DNA of 64,000 bases from Schumannella luteola (GTDB taxonomy: Bacteria; Actinomycetota; Actinomycetes; Actinomycetales; Microbacteriaceae). The stretch covers positions 3,100,001-3,164,000 of the forward strand of contig NZ_JACBZY010000001.1 of NCBI RefSeq assembly GCF_013408685.1, read 5' to 3'. Numbering within the stretch: the first letter of the stretch is position 1; each line of letters starts with the position of its first letter. Shown piece after piece: positions 26,664-35,889 of the stretch. Below the pieces are notes generated by a model. That model made no database searches. It saw only the letters and a program-made list of their open reading frames with translations, and was not told where the DNA came from. The position numbers were made by a program, and so were the translations under genes.

Positions 26664-26763
26664 CCGGGCGGGTGCAGACAGACGAATCGTCGTCCGCCGG
26701 CCGGCGCTCAGGATCCGGCAGACATCGCCGACGCCGAGCTCCATCGACATCCGAAACGCGGGT

Positions 26764-26868
26764 GAGCCCCGAGCTCCGCTGCGATCAGCCGCGCGATCGA
26801 GCCCGGAACTGCGCCGCGATCAGTCGCGCGGGTGAGCCCCGAGCTCCGCTGCGATCAGCCGCGCGGTC
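26764..26868. repeat. Three tandem 35-bp units
   Basis: Units at 26764-26798, 26799-26833 and 26834-26868. The first and third differ only near the unit end; the middle one has several substitutions. Each contains GAGCC-rich and GCGATCAG cores. They fill the convergent gap between the DUF222-HNH gene and the ECF S-component gene. No long ORF of recognisable sequence crosses them. Confidence 0.85.
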
Positions 26869-26889
26869 GAGCTCACGTGGGCCGAGAAG

Positions 26890-27531
26890 TCAGACCGCGG
26901 CGGCATCGTCCGGGGCCGCGTCGACGCGGGGACGCGGCCGGCGCGCCGCGGCCCGGGCGACCCCGGCCTTGCGCAGCCCGGCCGCGATCCCGAGCCCGAT
27001 CGCCGTCGCGGCGACGCCGCTGGCGATGTTCAGGGCGACGAAGGCGATCTGCAGCCCGATCGGGAACGAGCCGAGGTCGAACGAAGCCCACGCGAACAGC
27101 GGGTAGGCGACGCCGACGAGCACGGCGCCGGCGTAGTGCTGCGCGAGCGTCCAGAAGCGGTAGCCCACCACCAGGAACACGACCTCGGGGAAGAACGCCC
27201 AGAACAGGTTCGTCAGCACCGAGGTGAAGCCGTAGCCCGAGAACGGCACGATCACGAGCCCCGAGATGAGACCCACCAGCAGCCCCGCCCCCGGTCGCTG
27301 CAGCAGCCGCAGCGCGACGACGGCCGGCAGGATCCAGAGCCCGCCGAGCGCCGCGTTCGCGAACGGCACCGTCGCGAACATCACGGTCGAGACCCAGTTC
27401 GCCGGGATCAGCAGGATGCCGCCCGCGACGCCGATCACGGCGCAGGTCAGCAGGTAGACGGTCGTCACGCGTCCTCGGCTGCGGCGGGCGGCGAGCGTGG
27501 ATGCGGCGGGCGGCGGAGTGGTCGAGGTCAC
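26890..27531 (-). CDS. ECF transporter S component, YkoE-like
   Basis: A 213-residue membrane protein with about six helices, the substrate-binding subunit of an energy-coupling-factor importer. The stretch TTVYLLTCAVIGVAGGILLIPAN is the typical first helix of the YkoE family (linked to hydroxymethylpyrimidine/thiamine uptake in Bacillus), followed by PFSGYGFTSVLTNLFWAFFPEVVF. I place the start at GTG 27531, preceded by GGAG; a GTG at 27597 would give 22 extra non-conserved residues. Gene order S-T-A on one strand with the T and ATPase genes overlapping shows one complex. A TPP riboswitch is not evident; an iron-box-like site sits before the operon, so the true substrate is open. Confidence 0.82.
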   Translation of the reverse strand: MTSTTPPPAASTLAARRSRGRVTTVYLLTCAVIGVAGGILLIPANWVSTVMFATVPFANAALGGLWILPAVVALRLLQRPGAGLLVGLISGLVIVPFSGYGFTSVLTNLFWAFFPEVVFLVVGYRFWTLAQHYAGAVLVGVAYPLFAWASFDLGSFPIGLQIAFVALNIASGVAATAIGLGIAAGLRKAGVARAAARRPRPRVDAAPDDAAAV

Positions 27532-27599
27532 GGGGACTCCAGGGTCGAGAGCGGTCGGGAGAAGCCGGCGGGCGCGCAGACGCGGCCCGCGCGGCACGG

Positions 27600-28451
27600 T
27601 CAGAGCAGCAGCAGGATCGCGGCGGTCGCGACCCAGAACAGGACGATGAACACGACGTCGCGCGCCCGGAACGGGATGCGGTGACGCTCGGTGCGGGTGC
27701 GGAACGCCCCGAAGGCGCGCGAGTCCATGGCGTGGGCGACGCGCTCCGCGTGCCGGATCGCTCCGGCGAGCAGCGGGATGACGTAGCCGAGCTGCCGCCG
27801 GACGGCGGCAACGGGACCGCGCCCGCCCGTCATCCCTCGCACCCGGTGCGCAGCCCGGATCACGTCGAGCTCGTAGCGGAAGCGCGGCACGAAGCGGAAC
27901 GCCGCCAGCGCCGTGTAGCCGATGCGGTACGGCATCCGAAGATGCTGGATGAGCGCCCGCACGAGATCGACCCCGCTGGAGGTGAGCCCGCCGATCAGCG
28001 TCAGCGCGACGACCGCCGTCAGCCGCAGCGCCGTCGCGAGTCCGGTCAGCAGCGAGCCCTCGAGCAGGCGGTAGTCGCCGATCCGCAGCAGCACGGTCGT
28101 GCCGGCGGCGTGCCGTGGGTCGGCCCAGAAGCCGAAGCTCACCGTCAGCAGCACCACCATCGCGAGCCCCGCGACGACCAGGCCCAGCGCGCGGCGCGGC
28201 GCGACGGCCGCGCCGACGACGAGCAGCAGCACCGCGATCGCGAGGAAGGCGAGCGGCTGCGGGATCGAGCGCGTGAAGAGCAGCAGCACCATCGCCGGCA
28301 GCGGCCCCAGCACGGTCGCGAGCGGGTTGAGGTGGTGCAGGAAGCGCCGCGGGGACACGGCGCGCGCCGAGGCGTAGGGGTCGAACCGCGCCGCGGTCGT
28401 CGGTGTCGCGTCGCTCGCCGCGCCCGCCTCGACCGCCGATCCCGCGCTCAC
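27600..28451 (-). CDS. ECF transporter transmembrane component T (CbiQ/EcfT family)
   Basis: A 283-residue integral membrane protein that couples the ATPases to the S component. Five or six helices are visible. The two coupling motifs of EcfT proteins are present as AAHRVRGM (A-R-G type) near residue 196 and AHAMDSRAFGA near residue 240. The N-terminal FDPYASARAVSPRRFLHHLNPLAT is also family-like. The start overlaps the ATPase stop by 4 bp. The S-component gene follows at once. Confidence 0.9.
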   Translation of the reverse strand: MSAGSAVEAGAASDATPTTAARFDPYASARAVSPRRFLHHLNPLATVLGPLPAMVLLLFTRSIPQPLAFLAIAVLLLVVGAAVAPRRALGLVVAGLAMVVLLTVSFGFWADPRHAAGTTVLLRIGDYRLLEGSLLTGLATALRLTAVVALTLIGGLTSSGVDLVRALIQHLRMPYRIGYTALAAFRFVPRFRYELDVIRAAHRVRGMTGGRGPVAAVRRQLGYVIPLLAGAIRHAERVAHAMDSRAFGAFRTRTERHRIPFRARDVVFIVLFWVATAAILLLL

Positions 28452-30265
28452 GGCAGCTCCGCCATCCGCGTCAGCCCGCGCCAGGCGGGATGCCGGGTCA
28501 GCCCGCTCAGCGCGCTCGCGAGCGGAGGACGCCGCAGACCCGCCCGCTCCAGGTCGTCGCCGGCGAGGATGCGCCCGGTCTCCCCCGCCGCGAGCACGCG
28601 GCCGCCGGCGAGCACCGCCGTGTGCGTGGCGTGATCCGCAACGAGCTGCAGGTCGTGCGTCACCGCGATCACGGTCGTGCCGTCGGCGACGAGATCGTCG
28701 AGGATGCCGAGCAGCTCGGCGGCGCGCGCCCGATCCTGCCCGAAGGTCGGCTCGTCGAGGGCGAGCATCTCGGCGCCGGTGATGAGCGCGGTGCCGACCG
28801 ACAGCCGACGCTTCTGCCCACCCGACAGAAGGAAGGGATGCACCTCTCGCAGCTCGCTCAGGTCGAAGCGGGCGAGCATCACATCCACCCGCGCTCGGAT
28901 CTCGTCGGCGCCGACCCGGCGCAGCTCGAGTCCGTGCGCGAGCTCCTCGGCGACGGTGCCGCGGATGAACTGGTGCTCGGGGTTCTGGAACACGAAGCCG
29001 ACCCGATCGGCCAGACTCCGCGCATCCGCGGCGGCCGGGTCGAGACCCGCGACGCGGATGCGCCCCCGCGGCGCGCGGAGGACGCCCGCGATCGCCTGCA
29101 GCAGGCTCGTCTTGCCGGCGCCGTTCTCGCCGACGAGCGCGAGGAAGCGGCCGCGCTCGAGCTCGAGGTCGACCCCGCGCAGCACCTCGACGCCGCCGCG
29201 CGTCAGGGTCAGGTCATGCACCTCCAGCGCGAGCGCGGACGCCGCCCGGGGCGCGGGTGCGCCGGCGCCCAGCGCGCGCGGAACGACCGAGCGGTCGCCG
29301 GCGAGCGGGCGCGGCTCCGGCAGCTCGACGGCGTCGAGCGCGACCGTCAGCTCCGCCGGCGTGAGCGGCAGCGGATCGAGCGTGATGCCGGCAGCCCGCA
29401 GCCGGAGCGCCGCGAGCGTCGACTCCGGCAGCCAGACCCCGAGGTCGTGCAGCTCGGCGGCGCGGTCGGCGAGCACCTCGCGCACGGGACCCGACGCGGC
29501 GACGCGACCCCGCGCATCCAGCACGAGCACCCGGTCGACGAGCTGCATCGCGGCGTCGAGGTTGTGCTCGATCAGCACGATCGCGTGATCGCCGGTCGCG
29601 ACGAGAGCGGCGAGGGCGGCGTAGACCTCCTCGATGCCGGCGGGATCGAGGTTCGCCGTCGGCTCGTCGAGCACGATCAGCGGCGCGCGCAGGGCGAGTG
29701 CGCAGGCGATCGCGAGGCGCTGGCGTCCGCCGCCCGAGAGCCGGTCGGGGTTCTCGTCGCGGCGGTCCCACAGCCCGACGTGACGCAACGCCTCCTCGGC
29801 GCGCGCGAGCACCTCGTCGACCGGCACGAGCAGGTTCTCGGGCCCGAAGCAGACCTCGTCGAGCACGGTTCCCGTCACGATCTGCGCGTCCGGATCCTGG
29901 AACACCATCGCGACGTGGGCGCTGAGCCGGCCGACCGGCTCGTGCTCGGTGCTGATGCCGGCGACGCGCACCGTGCCCTCCATGTCGGCGGGGATCGACT
30001 GCGGCGTGAGGCCGTTGAGCGCCGAGGCGAGCGTCGACTTGCCCGAGCCGGAGGGGCCGAGCAGCAGCACGACCTCGCCGAGGCGCACCTCGAGGTCGAC
30101 GCCGTCCGGCGTCCAGCGCGGGCGCTCCTCGTGGCGGATGCGCAGCCCGCGCACCTCGAGCGGCGGGGGCGCGCCCGTCGTGGCGACCTCCGCCGGGAAT
30201 GGATCCGTCGCCGATGCATCCGCCGACGCGTCGACCGAGTCGGTCGGATGCGGCGGCGTGGTCAC
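28448..30265 (-). CDS. ECF transporter ATPase, two fused ABC domains (YkoD-like)
   Basis: A 605-residue protein with two complete ABC ATPase domains in one chain, equivalent to EcfA and EcfA'. Domain 1 (about residues 37-265): Walker A GPSGSGKST, signature LSGGGRQRLAIACAL, Walker B LIVLDEPTANLD. Domain 2 (about 350-590): Walker A GENGAGKTS, signature LSGGQKRRLSVGTAL, Walker B MLALDEPTFGQD. All catalytic residues are present in both. The first 35 residues are Asp/Ala-rich and non-conserved. GTG start at 30265; a TATACT hexamer ends 6 bases upstream, so the operon message is probably leaderless, and an iron-box palindrome overlaps that promoter. Confidence 0.92.
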   Translation of the reverse strand: MTTPPHPTDSVDASADASATDPFPAEVATTGAPPPLEVRGLRIRHEERPRWTPDGVDLEVRLGEVVLLLGPSGSGKSTLASALNGLTPQSIPADMEGTVRVAGISTEHEPVGRLSAHVAMVFQDPDAQIVTGTVLDEVCFGPENLLVPVDEVLARAEEALRHVGLWDRRDENPDRLSGGGRQRLAIACALALRAPLIVLDEPTANLDPAGIEEVYAALAALVATGDHAIVLIEHNLDAAMQLVDRVLVLDARGRVAASGPVREVLADRAAELHDLGVWLPESTLAALRLRAAGITLDPLPLTPAELTVALDAVELPEPRPLAGDRSVVPRALGAGAPAPRAASALALEVHDLTLTRGGVEVLRGVDLELERGRFLALVGENGAGKTSLLQAIAGVLRAPRGRIRVAGLDPAAADARSLADRVGFVFQNPEHQFIRGTVAEELAHGLELRRVGADEIRARVDVMLARFDLSELREVHPFLLSGGQKRRLSVGTALITGAEMLALDEPTFGQDRARAAELLGILDDLVADGTTVIAVTHDLQLVADHATHTAVLAGGRVLAAGETGRILAGDDLERAGLRRPPLASALSGLTRHPAWRGLTRMAELP

Positions 30266-30271
30266 GCGCCC

Positions 30272-30277
30272 AGTATA
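30272..30277 (-). promoter_or_regulatory. -10 element TATACT of the ECF operon, leaderless geometry
   Basis: On the minus strand TATACT ends 6 bases before the GTG start at 30265, so transcription should begin at or next to the start codon. No convincing -35 is seen. Confidence 0.65.
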
Positions 30278-30296
30278 GGTAAGGCTTGCCTCACCT
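30277..30296. promoter_or_regulatory. DtxR/IdeR-like iron box
   Basis: A 20-bp dyad of arms AGGTAAGGC and GCCTCACCT around TT, with one mismatch between arms. Aligned to the 19-bp DtxR/IdeR consensus (TTAGGTTAGGCTAACCTAA) the site matches at 14 positions. It lies in the spacer just upstream of the -10 TATACT, where a bound metalloregulator would block polymerase. Regulation by iron or manganese is inference. Confidence 0.65.
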
Positions 30297-30314
30297 CGAA
30301 TCGCGGCGGAGCCG

Positions 30315-30674
30315 TCAGCCCGTCGCGCCGAGGATCTCGCGCAGGGTCGGCAGATCGATCCGCTCCGGCACGCCGTCGGTACGGTCGTGCACCTCGATCG
30401 CCAGGCCGTTCCCGACGAGCAGCTCGGCGGTGCCGAGCACGCGCGGCGCGGCGGCGAGATGGTCGGAGCCGAAGAGATTGACGGTCACGACGGGCTCCCC
30501 CGCCTCGGCCGCGCGCTGCAGCTCGCCGAGCGAGCGTCCCGTCGTGCGATTGAGGGCCTTCAGCAGCCGTGTCGACGGCGTCATCGGCTCGGCCAGCGTG
30601 ACGCTGATCTCGACCAGGGGCTGATCCTCGGTTCCGCTCGTGCCGCCGGTGCCGTTCGCGTCGTCGTCGCTCAT
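30315..30674 (-). CDS. Conserved-looking hypothetical protein
   Basis: A 119-residue acidic protein that I do not recognise. The first 25 residues are Asp/Gly/Thr-rich and probably disordered. The rest (LVEISVTLAEPMTPSTRLLKAL..., ending in PERIDLPTLREILGATG) reads as a compact alpha/beta domain, with a short segment that weakly recalls the C-terminal domain of ribosomal L7/L12. No membrane segment or signal peptide. It lies between the ECF operon and the EamA gene; a GATGAT hexamer ends 6 bases before ATG, a TATGAT-like variant of the local leaderless promoters. Confidence 0.6.
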   Translation of the reverse strand: MSDDDANGTGGTSGTEDQPLVEISVTLAEPMTPSTRLLKALNRTTGRSLGELQRAAEAGEPVVTVNLFGSDHLAAAPRVLGTAELLVGNGLAIEVHDRTDGVPERIDLPTLREILGATG

Positions 30675-30681
30675 GCCCCGA

Positions 30682-31632
30682 TCATCGCGGATCCGGCCGG
30701 GCGTTCCCCGCCGGACCGGCGCGCTCGACGACGACCGCCGCCTCCGGCTCGGGCAGCGTGGCCGCCTCGGGCGCGCCCCGACGCCGCGTCACCAGGAACG
30801 AGCCGACGAGCACCAGCACGAAGCCGACGATCGTCCACACCGTCACCCGCTCGCCGAGCACGAGGGCACCCGCCCCGATCGCGACCGCCGGGTTCACGTA
30901 GGTGATCATCGTCATGCGCACCGGCCCGATCTCACGGATGAGCGCGAACATCAGCAGGAAGGCGAGGGCGCTGCAGATCAGGCCGAGGCCGACGACCGAT
31001 CCGATGACCGGCAGCGAGGGCACCGAGGTCGGGAACGAGCCGGTGAGGGCGGTCACCGGCGCGTAGACGACGGCGGCGAGAGCGAGCGAGACGGCGACGA
31101 CGCCGAGACCGGGCAGGTCGGACATCCACCGCGCCAGGATCGCCGGTCCGAACGCGTAGCCGACGACGACGATCGCGAGCTCGGCGACGCCGACCAGGTC
31201 GGAACCGGAGACATCGAGACCGACGAGCGCGGCCACGCCGAGGGTGCCGAGCACCATGCCGGCGACACCTCCGACGCCGAGCCGCTCGGGGCGGCCCATG
31301 AGGATGGCGACGATCACGCCGACGATCGGCACGGCCGCGAGCAGCAGACCGGAGGTCGAGCTCGGCAGCCGCGTCTCGGCGCTCGACAGGAAGAACCACG
31401 GCAGCAGGATCTCGACGATCGTGTACGCCACGAGCGGCTTCCAGCGCTTCAGCACGACGAGCACCTGACGCCGGAAGAGGGCGATCGGCAGCAGCACGAT
31501 CGCGCCGATGGCCGTGCGGCCGAGCACGACGGCGGCCGGCTCGAGCTCGCCGACGGCGACCTTGATCAGCAGATACGGCACACCCCAGGCGAGCCCGAGC
31601 GCCGCGAACAGGATCACGCCGCGTCGGGTCAT
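30682..31632 (-). CDS. EamA/DMT-family transporter
   Basis: A 316-residue ten-helix exporter of the drug/metabolite transporter superfamily, with two EamA repeats (about residues 7-140 and 150-290). The N-terminal FAALGLAWGVPYLLIKVAV and the C-terminal TYVNPAVAIGAGALVLGERVT are hallmark stretches (the latter is the conserved P-x-x-A-x-x-x-x-x-x-L-G-E motif). Substrate unknown. A TAGCCT hexamer ends 6 bases before ATG, so the message is probably leaderless. Only 7 bp separate its stop from the start of the hypothetical gene downstream on the same strand. Confidence 0.9.
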   Translation of the reverse strand: MTRRGVILFAALGLAWGVPYLLIKVAVGELEPAAVVLGRTAIGAIVLLPIALFRRQVLVVLKRWKPLVAYTIVEILLPWFFLSSAETRLPSSTSGLLLAAVPIVGVIVAILMGRPERLGVGGVAGMVLGTLGVAALVGLDVSGSDLVGVAELAIVVVGYAFGPAILARWMSDLPGLGVVAVSLALAAVVYAPVTALTGSFPTSVPSLPVIGSVVGLGLICSALAFLLMFALIREIGPVRMTMITYVNPAVAIGAGALVLGERVTVWTIVGFVLVLVGSFLVTRRRGAPEAATLPEPEAAVVVERAGPAGNARPDPR

Positions 31633-31638
31633 GGCGTC

Positions 31639-31644
31639 AGGCTA
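31639..31644 (-). promoter_or_regulatory. -10 element TAGCCT of the EamA gene, leaderless geometry
   Basis: The hexamer ends 6 bases upstream of the ATG at 31632. Same arrangement as the other TANNNT elements in this window. Confidence 0.6.
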
Positions 31645-31675
31645 GTGATGGCGGCATCCGCGTCGCCGTCGAGAT

Positions 31676-31696
31676 CCTGCCAAGGTTCGTGGCAGG
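31676..31696. terminator. Short hairpin downstream of hutI
   Basis: Inverted repeat CCTGCCA-N7-TGGCAGG between the stop of hutI (31715) and the start of the EamA gene. It could end the hutUI message on the minus strand, but the stem is only 7 bp and no T tract follows; an operator is an alternative. Confidence 0.35.
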
Positions 31697-31714
31697 GATG
31701 CACCCTCACGACAG

Positions 31715-32962
31715 TCAGACCACGCGCCGACCTGCACGCCAGACCGCGTGCGTCAGCGGCATGCCCGGCCGGTAGGCGAGGTGGCTCGCGCTCGGGGCGT
31801 CGAGCAGGTGCAGGTCTGCTCGTGCCCCGACCGCGACCACGCCGAGCCGCGGACGTTCAGGTCGATCCCCGACGGCGGGATGCGCGCGGTGACGGTCGAG
31901 CGCGATCGCGCCGCCCAGCGTCGCCGCGCGCACCGCCTCGGCCACCGTGAGCCGCATCTGCAGCACCGCTGTCGCGACGCAGAACGCCATCGACGAGGTG
32001 TTCGAGGTGCCCGGGTTCGCGTTGCTCGCGATCGCGATCGGCACCCCCGCGTCGAGCAGACGGCGCGCGGGCGCGAGCGGCATCCGCGTCGACAGGTCGC
32101 AGGCCGGCAGCACCGTCGCGACCGTTCCCCGCTCCCGCGCGGGGTCGTGCCAGGTGCCGGCCAGCGCATCCACGTCGCCGTCATCGAGGAAGCCGACGTG
32201 ATCGACGCTGAGCGAGCCGTGCTCGACCGCGAGCCGGACGCCCGGGCCGTAGCCCAGCTGGTTGCCGTGCACGTGGGTCGCCAGCCCGCGCTCAGCGGCG
32301 GCGCGCAGCACCCGAGCGCTCTCCTGCTCGCTGAAGGCGCCCTTCTCGCAGAACACGTCGACCGCGCTCACGTGCGGTGCGACGGCGTCGAGCATCGGCC
32401 CCGTCACCAGGTCGAGATAGGCGGCGCGCCCCGCGGCGCCCTCGGCCTCGGCCTCCGGCGGAACGACGTGCGCGCCGAGGAACGTCACCTCGTCGGCGTA
32501 GCGCGCCGCCAGCCGCGCCGCACGCTCCTCGTCGGCGACCGTGAGCCCGTAGCCCGTCTTCGTCTCGAGCGCGGTCGTGCCCGAGGCCTGCGCCTCGCTC
32601 ACCCGCTGCACCAGCAGACGCTCGAGCTCGGCCTCGTCGGCGGCGCGGGTTGCCGCGACGGTCACGTTGATGCCGCCCGCGGCATAGGCCTGACCGGCCA
32701 TCCGCGCCTCGAACTCGGCGGAGCGGTCACCGGCGTAGACGAGGTGGGTATGCGCATCGACCCAGCCGGGCAGCGCGGCGCGGCCACCCGCATCCAGACG
32801 CTGATCGACCGACGGGGCCGCCGACGCCTCCCCCACCCAGACGAAGCGGTCGCCCTCGATCACGACAGCCGCATCCGCGATCCGCGCGCCATCGCGATGC
32901 TCGTCGTCGTTCGTCGTCAGCTCGCCGATGTTCGTGACGAGCAGCGTGCCCGGGGAGGTCAT
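31715..32962 (-). CDS. hutI: Imidazolonepropionase (HutI)
   Basis: A 415-residue amidohydrolase that hydrolyses 4-imidazolone-5-propionate to N-formimidoyl-glutamate, the third step of histidine breakdown. Metal-binding [12 protein letters not shown] (residues around 69-80), the ETKTGYG substrate loop, HVHGNQLG and DHVGF motifs, and the C-terminal [10 protein letters not shown] are all characteristic of HutI. Length is normal. Start overlaps the stop of hutU by 4 bp. Confidence 0.95.
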   Translation of the reverse strand: MTSPGTLLVTNIGELTTNDDEHRDGARIADAAVVIEGDRFVWVGEASAAPSVDQRLDAGGRAALPGWVDAHTHLVYAGDRSAEFEARMAGQAYAAGGINVTVAATRAADEAELERLLVQRVSEAQASGTTALETKTGYGLTVADEERAARLAARYADEVTFLGAHVVPPEAEAEGAAGRAAYLDLVTGPMLDAVAPHVSAVDVFCEKGAFSEQESARVLRAAAERGLATHVHGNQLGYGPGVRLAVEHGSLSVDHVGFLDDGDVDALAGTWHDPARERGTVATVLPACDLSTRMPLAPARRLLDAGVPIAIASNANPGTSNTSSMAFCVATAVLQMRLTVAEAVRAATLGGAIALDRHRAHPAVGDRPERPRLGVVAVGARADLHLLDAPSASHLAYRPGMPLTHAVWRAGRRVV

Positions 32963-34677
32963 TCGGCGCCCTCGCCGGCGGGCGCGATGCCGGCGGCGGA
33001 GTCGTCGCCATCGCGGATCGTCGCCGCGATCGGCACGCGCACTCCGCGCTCCGCCGCGACCTCGGCGGCTCGGGCGTAGCCCGCATCCACGTGCCGCATG
33101 ACTCCGAGAGCCGGGTCGTTCGTCAGCAGCCGCTGCAGCTTCTCGGCGGCGAGCGCGGTGCCGTCGGCCACGCCGACCTGGCCGGCGTGGATGCTGCGCC
33201 CGATGCCGACGCCGCCGCCGTGATGGATCGACACCCAGGTCGCGCCCGACGACGCGGCCGTGAGCGCGTTGAGCAGCGGCCAGTCGGCGATCGCGTCGGA
33301 GCCGTCGATCATCGCCTCGGTCTCGCGGTACGGCGAGGCGACCGAGCCGGAGTCGAGGTGGTCGCGGCCGATCACGATCGGCGCCGAGATCTCGCCCGAG
33401 GCGACGAGCTCGTTGAAGCGCACGCCCGCCTTCGCGCGGTCGCCGTAGCCGAGCCAGCAGATGCGGGCCGGCAGCCCCTCGAACTCGACGTGCTCCTGGG
33501 CCGCCGTGATCCAGCGGCGCAGGTGCTCGTTCTCGGGGAACAACTCGAGCATCGCGCGGTCGGTGACCTCGATGTCCTTCGGGTCACCGGAGAGCGCGAC
33601 CCAGCGGAACGGCCCGAGGCCCTCGCAGAACAGCGGGCGGATGTAGGCGGGCACGAAACCGGGGAACGCGAACGCCCGCTCGAAACCGCCCTGGCGCGCC
33701 TCGTCGCGGATCGAATTGCCGTAGTCGAAGACCTCGGCGCCGGCGTCCTGGAAGCCGACCATCGCGGCGACGTGCGCCGCCATCGACTCGCGGGCGCGGC
33801 GGGTGAACTCCTCGGCGTCGGCCGCCGCGCAGTCGTGCCACTCCTCGACGCCGATGCCGACCGGCAGGTACGAGAGCGGATCGTGCGCCGAGGTCTGGTC
33901 GGTCACGATGTCGATCGCGACGCCGCGGCGCAGCAGCTCGGGGAACACCTCGGCCGCGTTGCCGACGACGCCGACGCTGAGTGCGCGGCGCTCCTCCTTC
34001 GCGGTGAGCACCGCGGCGAGCGCCGCATCCAGGTCCGTCTCGACCCGATCGAGGTAGCGCTTGCCGGCACGACGACGCAGCCGGGTCTCGTCGACATCCA
34101 CGATCAGGCAGACGCCGCCGTTGAGCGTGACGGCGAGCGGCTGCGCGCCGCCCATGCCGCCGCAGCCGCCCGTCAGGGTCAGCGTGCCGGCGAGGGTACC
34201 GCCGAAGCGCTTCGCGGCGACCGCGGCGAAGGTCTCGAAGGTGCCCTGCAGGATGCCCTGGGTGCCGATGTAGATCCACGAGCCGGCCGTCATCTGGCCG
34301 TACATCGTGAGCCCCTCGGCCTCGAGCCGGCGGAACTCGGGCCAGTTCGCCCAGTCGCCGACGAGGTTCGAGTTGGCGAGCAGCACGCGCGGCGCCCACG
34401 GATTCGTGCGCAGCACGCCGACCGGCTTGCCCGACTGCACGAGCAGGGTCTCGTCATCGGCGAGGCCGGTGAGCTCGGCGGTGATCGCGTCGAAGGCCTC
34501 CCAGCTGCGCGCGGCACGACCGGTGCCGCCGTAGACGACGAGGTCGTCGGGCCGCTCGGCGACCTCGGGATCGAGGTTGTTGTGGAACATGCGCAGGGGC
34601 GCCTCGGTCTGCCAGCTGCGCGCGGTCAGCTCGGTGCCGCGGGCGGCGCGCACGGGGCGGGATCCGGGGAGGGCCAT
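32959..34677 (-). CDS. hutU: Urocanate hydratase (urocanase, HutU)
   Basis: A 572-residue NAD+-dependent enzyme that converts urocanate to imidazolonepropionate, the second step of histidine degradation. The NAD-binding [13 protein letters not shown] lies near residue 150, and the active-site motif [18 protein letters not shown] carries the conserved cysteine near residue 410. [18 protein letters not shown] matches the C-terminal part. I chose ATG 34677 ([17 protein letters not shown]), preceded by GAGGAAGG; the longer frame crosses the operator and hutG end. A candidate promoter and one copy of the GTCTG-N6-CAGAC site lie upstream. Confidence 0.95.
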   Translation of the reverse strand: MALPGSRPVRAARGTELTARSWQTEAPLRMFHNNLDPEVAERPDDLVVYGGTGRAARSWEAFDAITAELTGLADDETLLVQSGKPVGVLRTNPWAPRVLLANSNLVGDWANWPEFRRLEAEGLTMYGQMTAGSWIYIGTQGILQGTFETFAAVAAKRFGGTLAGTLTLTGGCGGMGGAQPLAVTLNGGVCLIVDVDETRLRRRAGKRYLDRVETDLDAALAAVLTAKEERRALSVGVVGNAAEVFPELLRRGVAIDIVTDQTSAHDPLSYLPVGIGVEEWHDCAAADAEEFTRRARESMAAHVAAMVGFQDAGAEVFDYGNSIRDEARQGGFERAFAFPGFVPAYIRPLFCEGLGPFRWVALSGDPKDIEVTDRAMLELFPENEHLRRWITAAQEHVEFEGLPARICWLGYGDRAKAGVRFNELVASGEISAPIVIGRDHLDSGSVASPYRETEAMIDGSDAIADWPLLNALTAASSGATWVSIHHGGGVGIGRSIHAGQVGVADGTALAAEKLQRLLTNDPALGVMRHVDAGYARAAEVAAERGVRVPIAATIRDGDDSAAGIAPAGEGAE

Positions 34678-34726
34678 GTCGTCACCTTCCTCGCCGCGGG
34701 CGACGGTGCGCGCGGCTGTCGAGTCG

Positions 34727-34755
34727 ATCCAAGCTCGCGTCCGCCAGTGCGACAA
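34727..34755 (-). promoter_or_regulatory. Candidate promoter for hutU-hutI
   Basis: On the minus strand a TTGTCG -35-like hexamer (34755-34750) and a TTGGAT -10-like hexamer (34732-34727) are separated by 17 bases, about 50 bp before hutU. The operator-like dyad lies about 20 bp further upstream. Confidence 0.4.
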
Positions 34756-34774
34756 CGAGCTGCGCAGAGCGCCT

Positions 34775-34790
34775 GTCTGGCGGGCCAGAC
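34775..34790. promoter_or_regulatory. hut operator copy 1, GTCTG-N6-CAGAC
   Basis: GTCTGGCGGGCCAGAC, a perfect dyad of 7-bp arms around GG, upstream of hutU. It shares the half-sites and spacing with the copy in the hutG/hutH gap. Probably bound by the IclR regulator encoded after hutH. Confidence 0.65.
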
Positions 34791-34813
34791 GACCGACGGG
34801 GGCGGCTCCGCTC

Positions 34814-35833
34814 TCAGGGGCGGGCGGCGAGGCCGGCGGCCGACTCGAGCACGAGCTGCGCGGCGAGCCGGACGGTGCGGCCGTCGGGAGTGTCAGCGGT
34901 CGCATCGATCTCGGTCAGATCGAGCGAGGTCACGCGCGCATCGGCGGCGACCGTGCGCACCGCGCGCCGCAGCTCGGCCGCCGACAGGCCGCCGGGCACC
35001 GAGGCGGGGCAGCCCGGCGCGACGGAGCGGTCGCACACATCCACATCGACGTCGACGTGGATGCGGGCCGTCGGCCCGGCGCCGCCCGCGATCTCGAGCG
35101 CCTCGGCGACCGCGTCGGCGATCGGCCGGTCGAGCAGCTCGTCGCGCGTGATGACCGTGATGCCGAGGTCGCGCGCGCGGCGGGAGTACTCGAGCGAGTT
35201 CGCGAAGTCGGCGATGCCGATCTGCACGACCCGCCGGGGGTCGAGCCCGGCCTCGATCAGGCGCCGAACGGGCGAGCCGTTGCTGATGCCCTCGCGCAGG
35301 TCGTGGTGCGCATCGAAGGTGATGAGTCCGGCCCCGACGATCCCGTCACCCAACGCCCCGAGCGCGACCGGAACCGTCGCGGCGTTGTCGCCCCCGAGCG
35401 CGAGCAGCAGACGCGTGCGCCGCGCGAGGGCCGCCAGCGCGGCGATCGCGCGCTGCTCGCCGTCGACGCCCTCCGCATCCGGATCCACGCCGTGATCGGG
35501 AGCGGCGAGATCGCCGGCGTCGGCGAGCTGCAGCTCGTGCTCGAGATCGACCGCTCCGCGACCGGGCACGGTCGCGAACGCCGAGTACCTCCGCAGCGCC
35601 GCGCGGATCGCCGCCGGGGTCGTGTCGGCACGGCTCCGCGACAGCGAGGTGCGGTGGGTTCCGACGCCGACGAGCGTGAGGTCGGTGTCGCCCTCGGGCA
35701 CCGGCCACGAACCGGTGCGCGGCCAGAGCGGGTCGTGCGCGAGCAGTGCGGCACCGCCGGCGACGGCCGCGGCTGTGGCTGTGGCTCCGGCGTCATCCGC
35801 GGGTGCGCTGGGGTGATCAGACTCCGACGTCAT
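34814..35833 (-). CDS. hutG: Formimidoylglutamase, arginase/agmatinase family (HutG-type)
   Basis: A 339-residue Mn2+-dependent ureohydrolase-fold enzyme. The metal ligands of the arginase superfamily are visible: LGGDNA (in place of GGDHS), the aspartate/histidine pair in [10 protein letters not shown], and VDVDVCDRS. Position next to hutH, hutU and hutI indicates N-formimidoyl-L-glutamate as substrate, giving glutamate and formamide. The replacement of His by Asn in GGDNA is a known feature of several formimidoylglutamases; I note it but cannot verify it here. ATG 35833 is supported by a TAGCAT hexamer ending 7 bases upstream. Divergent from hutH. Confidence 0.88.
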   Translation of the reverse strand: MTSESDHPSAPADDAGATATAAAVAGGAALLAHDPLWPRTGSWPVPEGDTDLTLVGVGTHRTSLSRSRADTTPAAIRAALRRYSAFATVPGRGAVDLEHELQLADAGDLAAPDHGVDPDAEGVDGEQRAIAALAALARRTRLLLALGGDNAATVPVALGALGDGIVGAGLITFDAHHDLREGISNGSPVRRLIEAGLDPRRVVQIGIADFANSLEYSRRARDLGITVITRDELLDRPIADAVAEALEIAGGAGPTARIHVDVDVDVCDRSVAPGCPASVPGGLSAAELRRAVRTVAADARVTSLDLTEIDATADTPDGRTVRLAAQLVLESAAGLAARP

Positions 35834-35840
35834 GGCCGGG

Positions 35841-35846
35841 ATGCTA
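35841..35846 (-). promoter_or_regulatory. -10 element TAGCAT of hutG, leaderless geometry
   Basis: The hexamer on the minus strand ends 7 bases before the ATG at 35833. The operator-like dyad at 35890-35905 lies about 45 bp upstream. Confidence 0.55.
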
Positions 35847-35889
35847 TCCGCGGGCCCCGCGCATCGGCATCGGGCCCGGCCGCGCGGCT

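Noticed and set aside
26664-26889. CRISPR array at the 35-bp repeats
   Set aside because: Units are contiguous, with no spacers between them, and no cas genes are near.
30266-30314. TPP riboswitch before the YkoE-type ECF operon
   Set aside because: The gap is too short and the start codon is only 6 bases behind the -10, so there is no leader to hold it.
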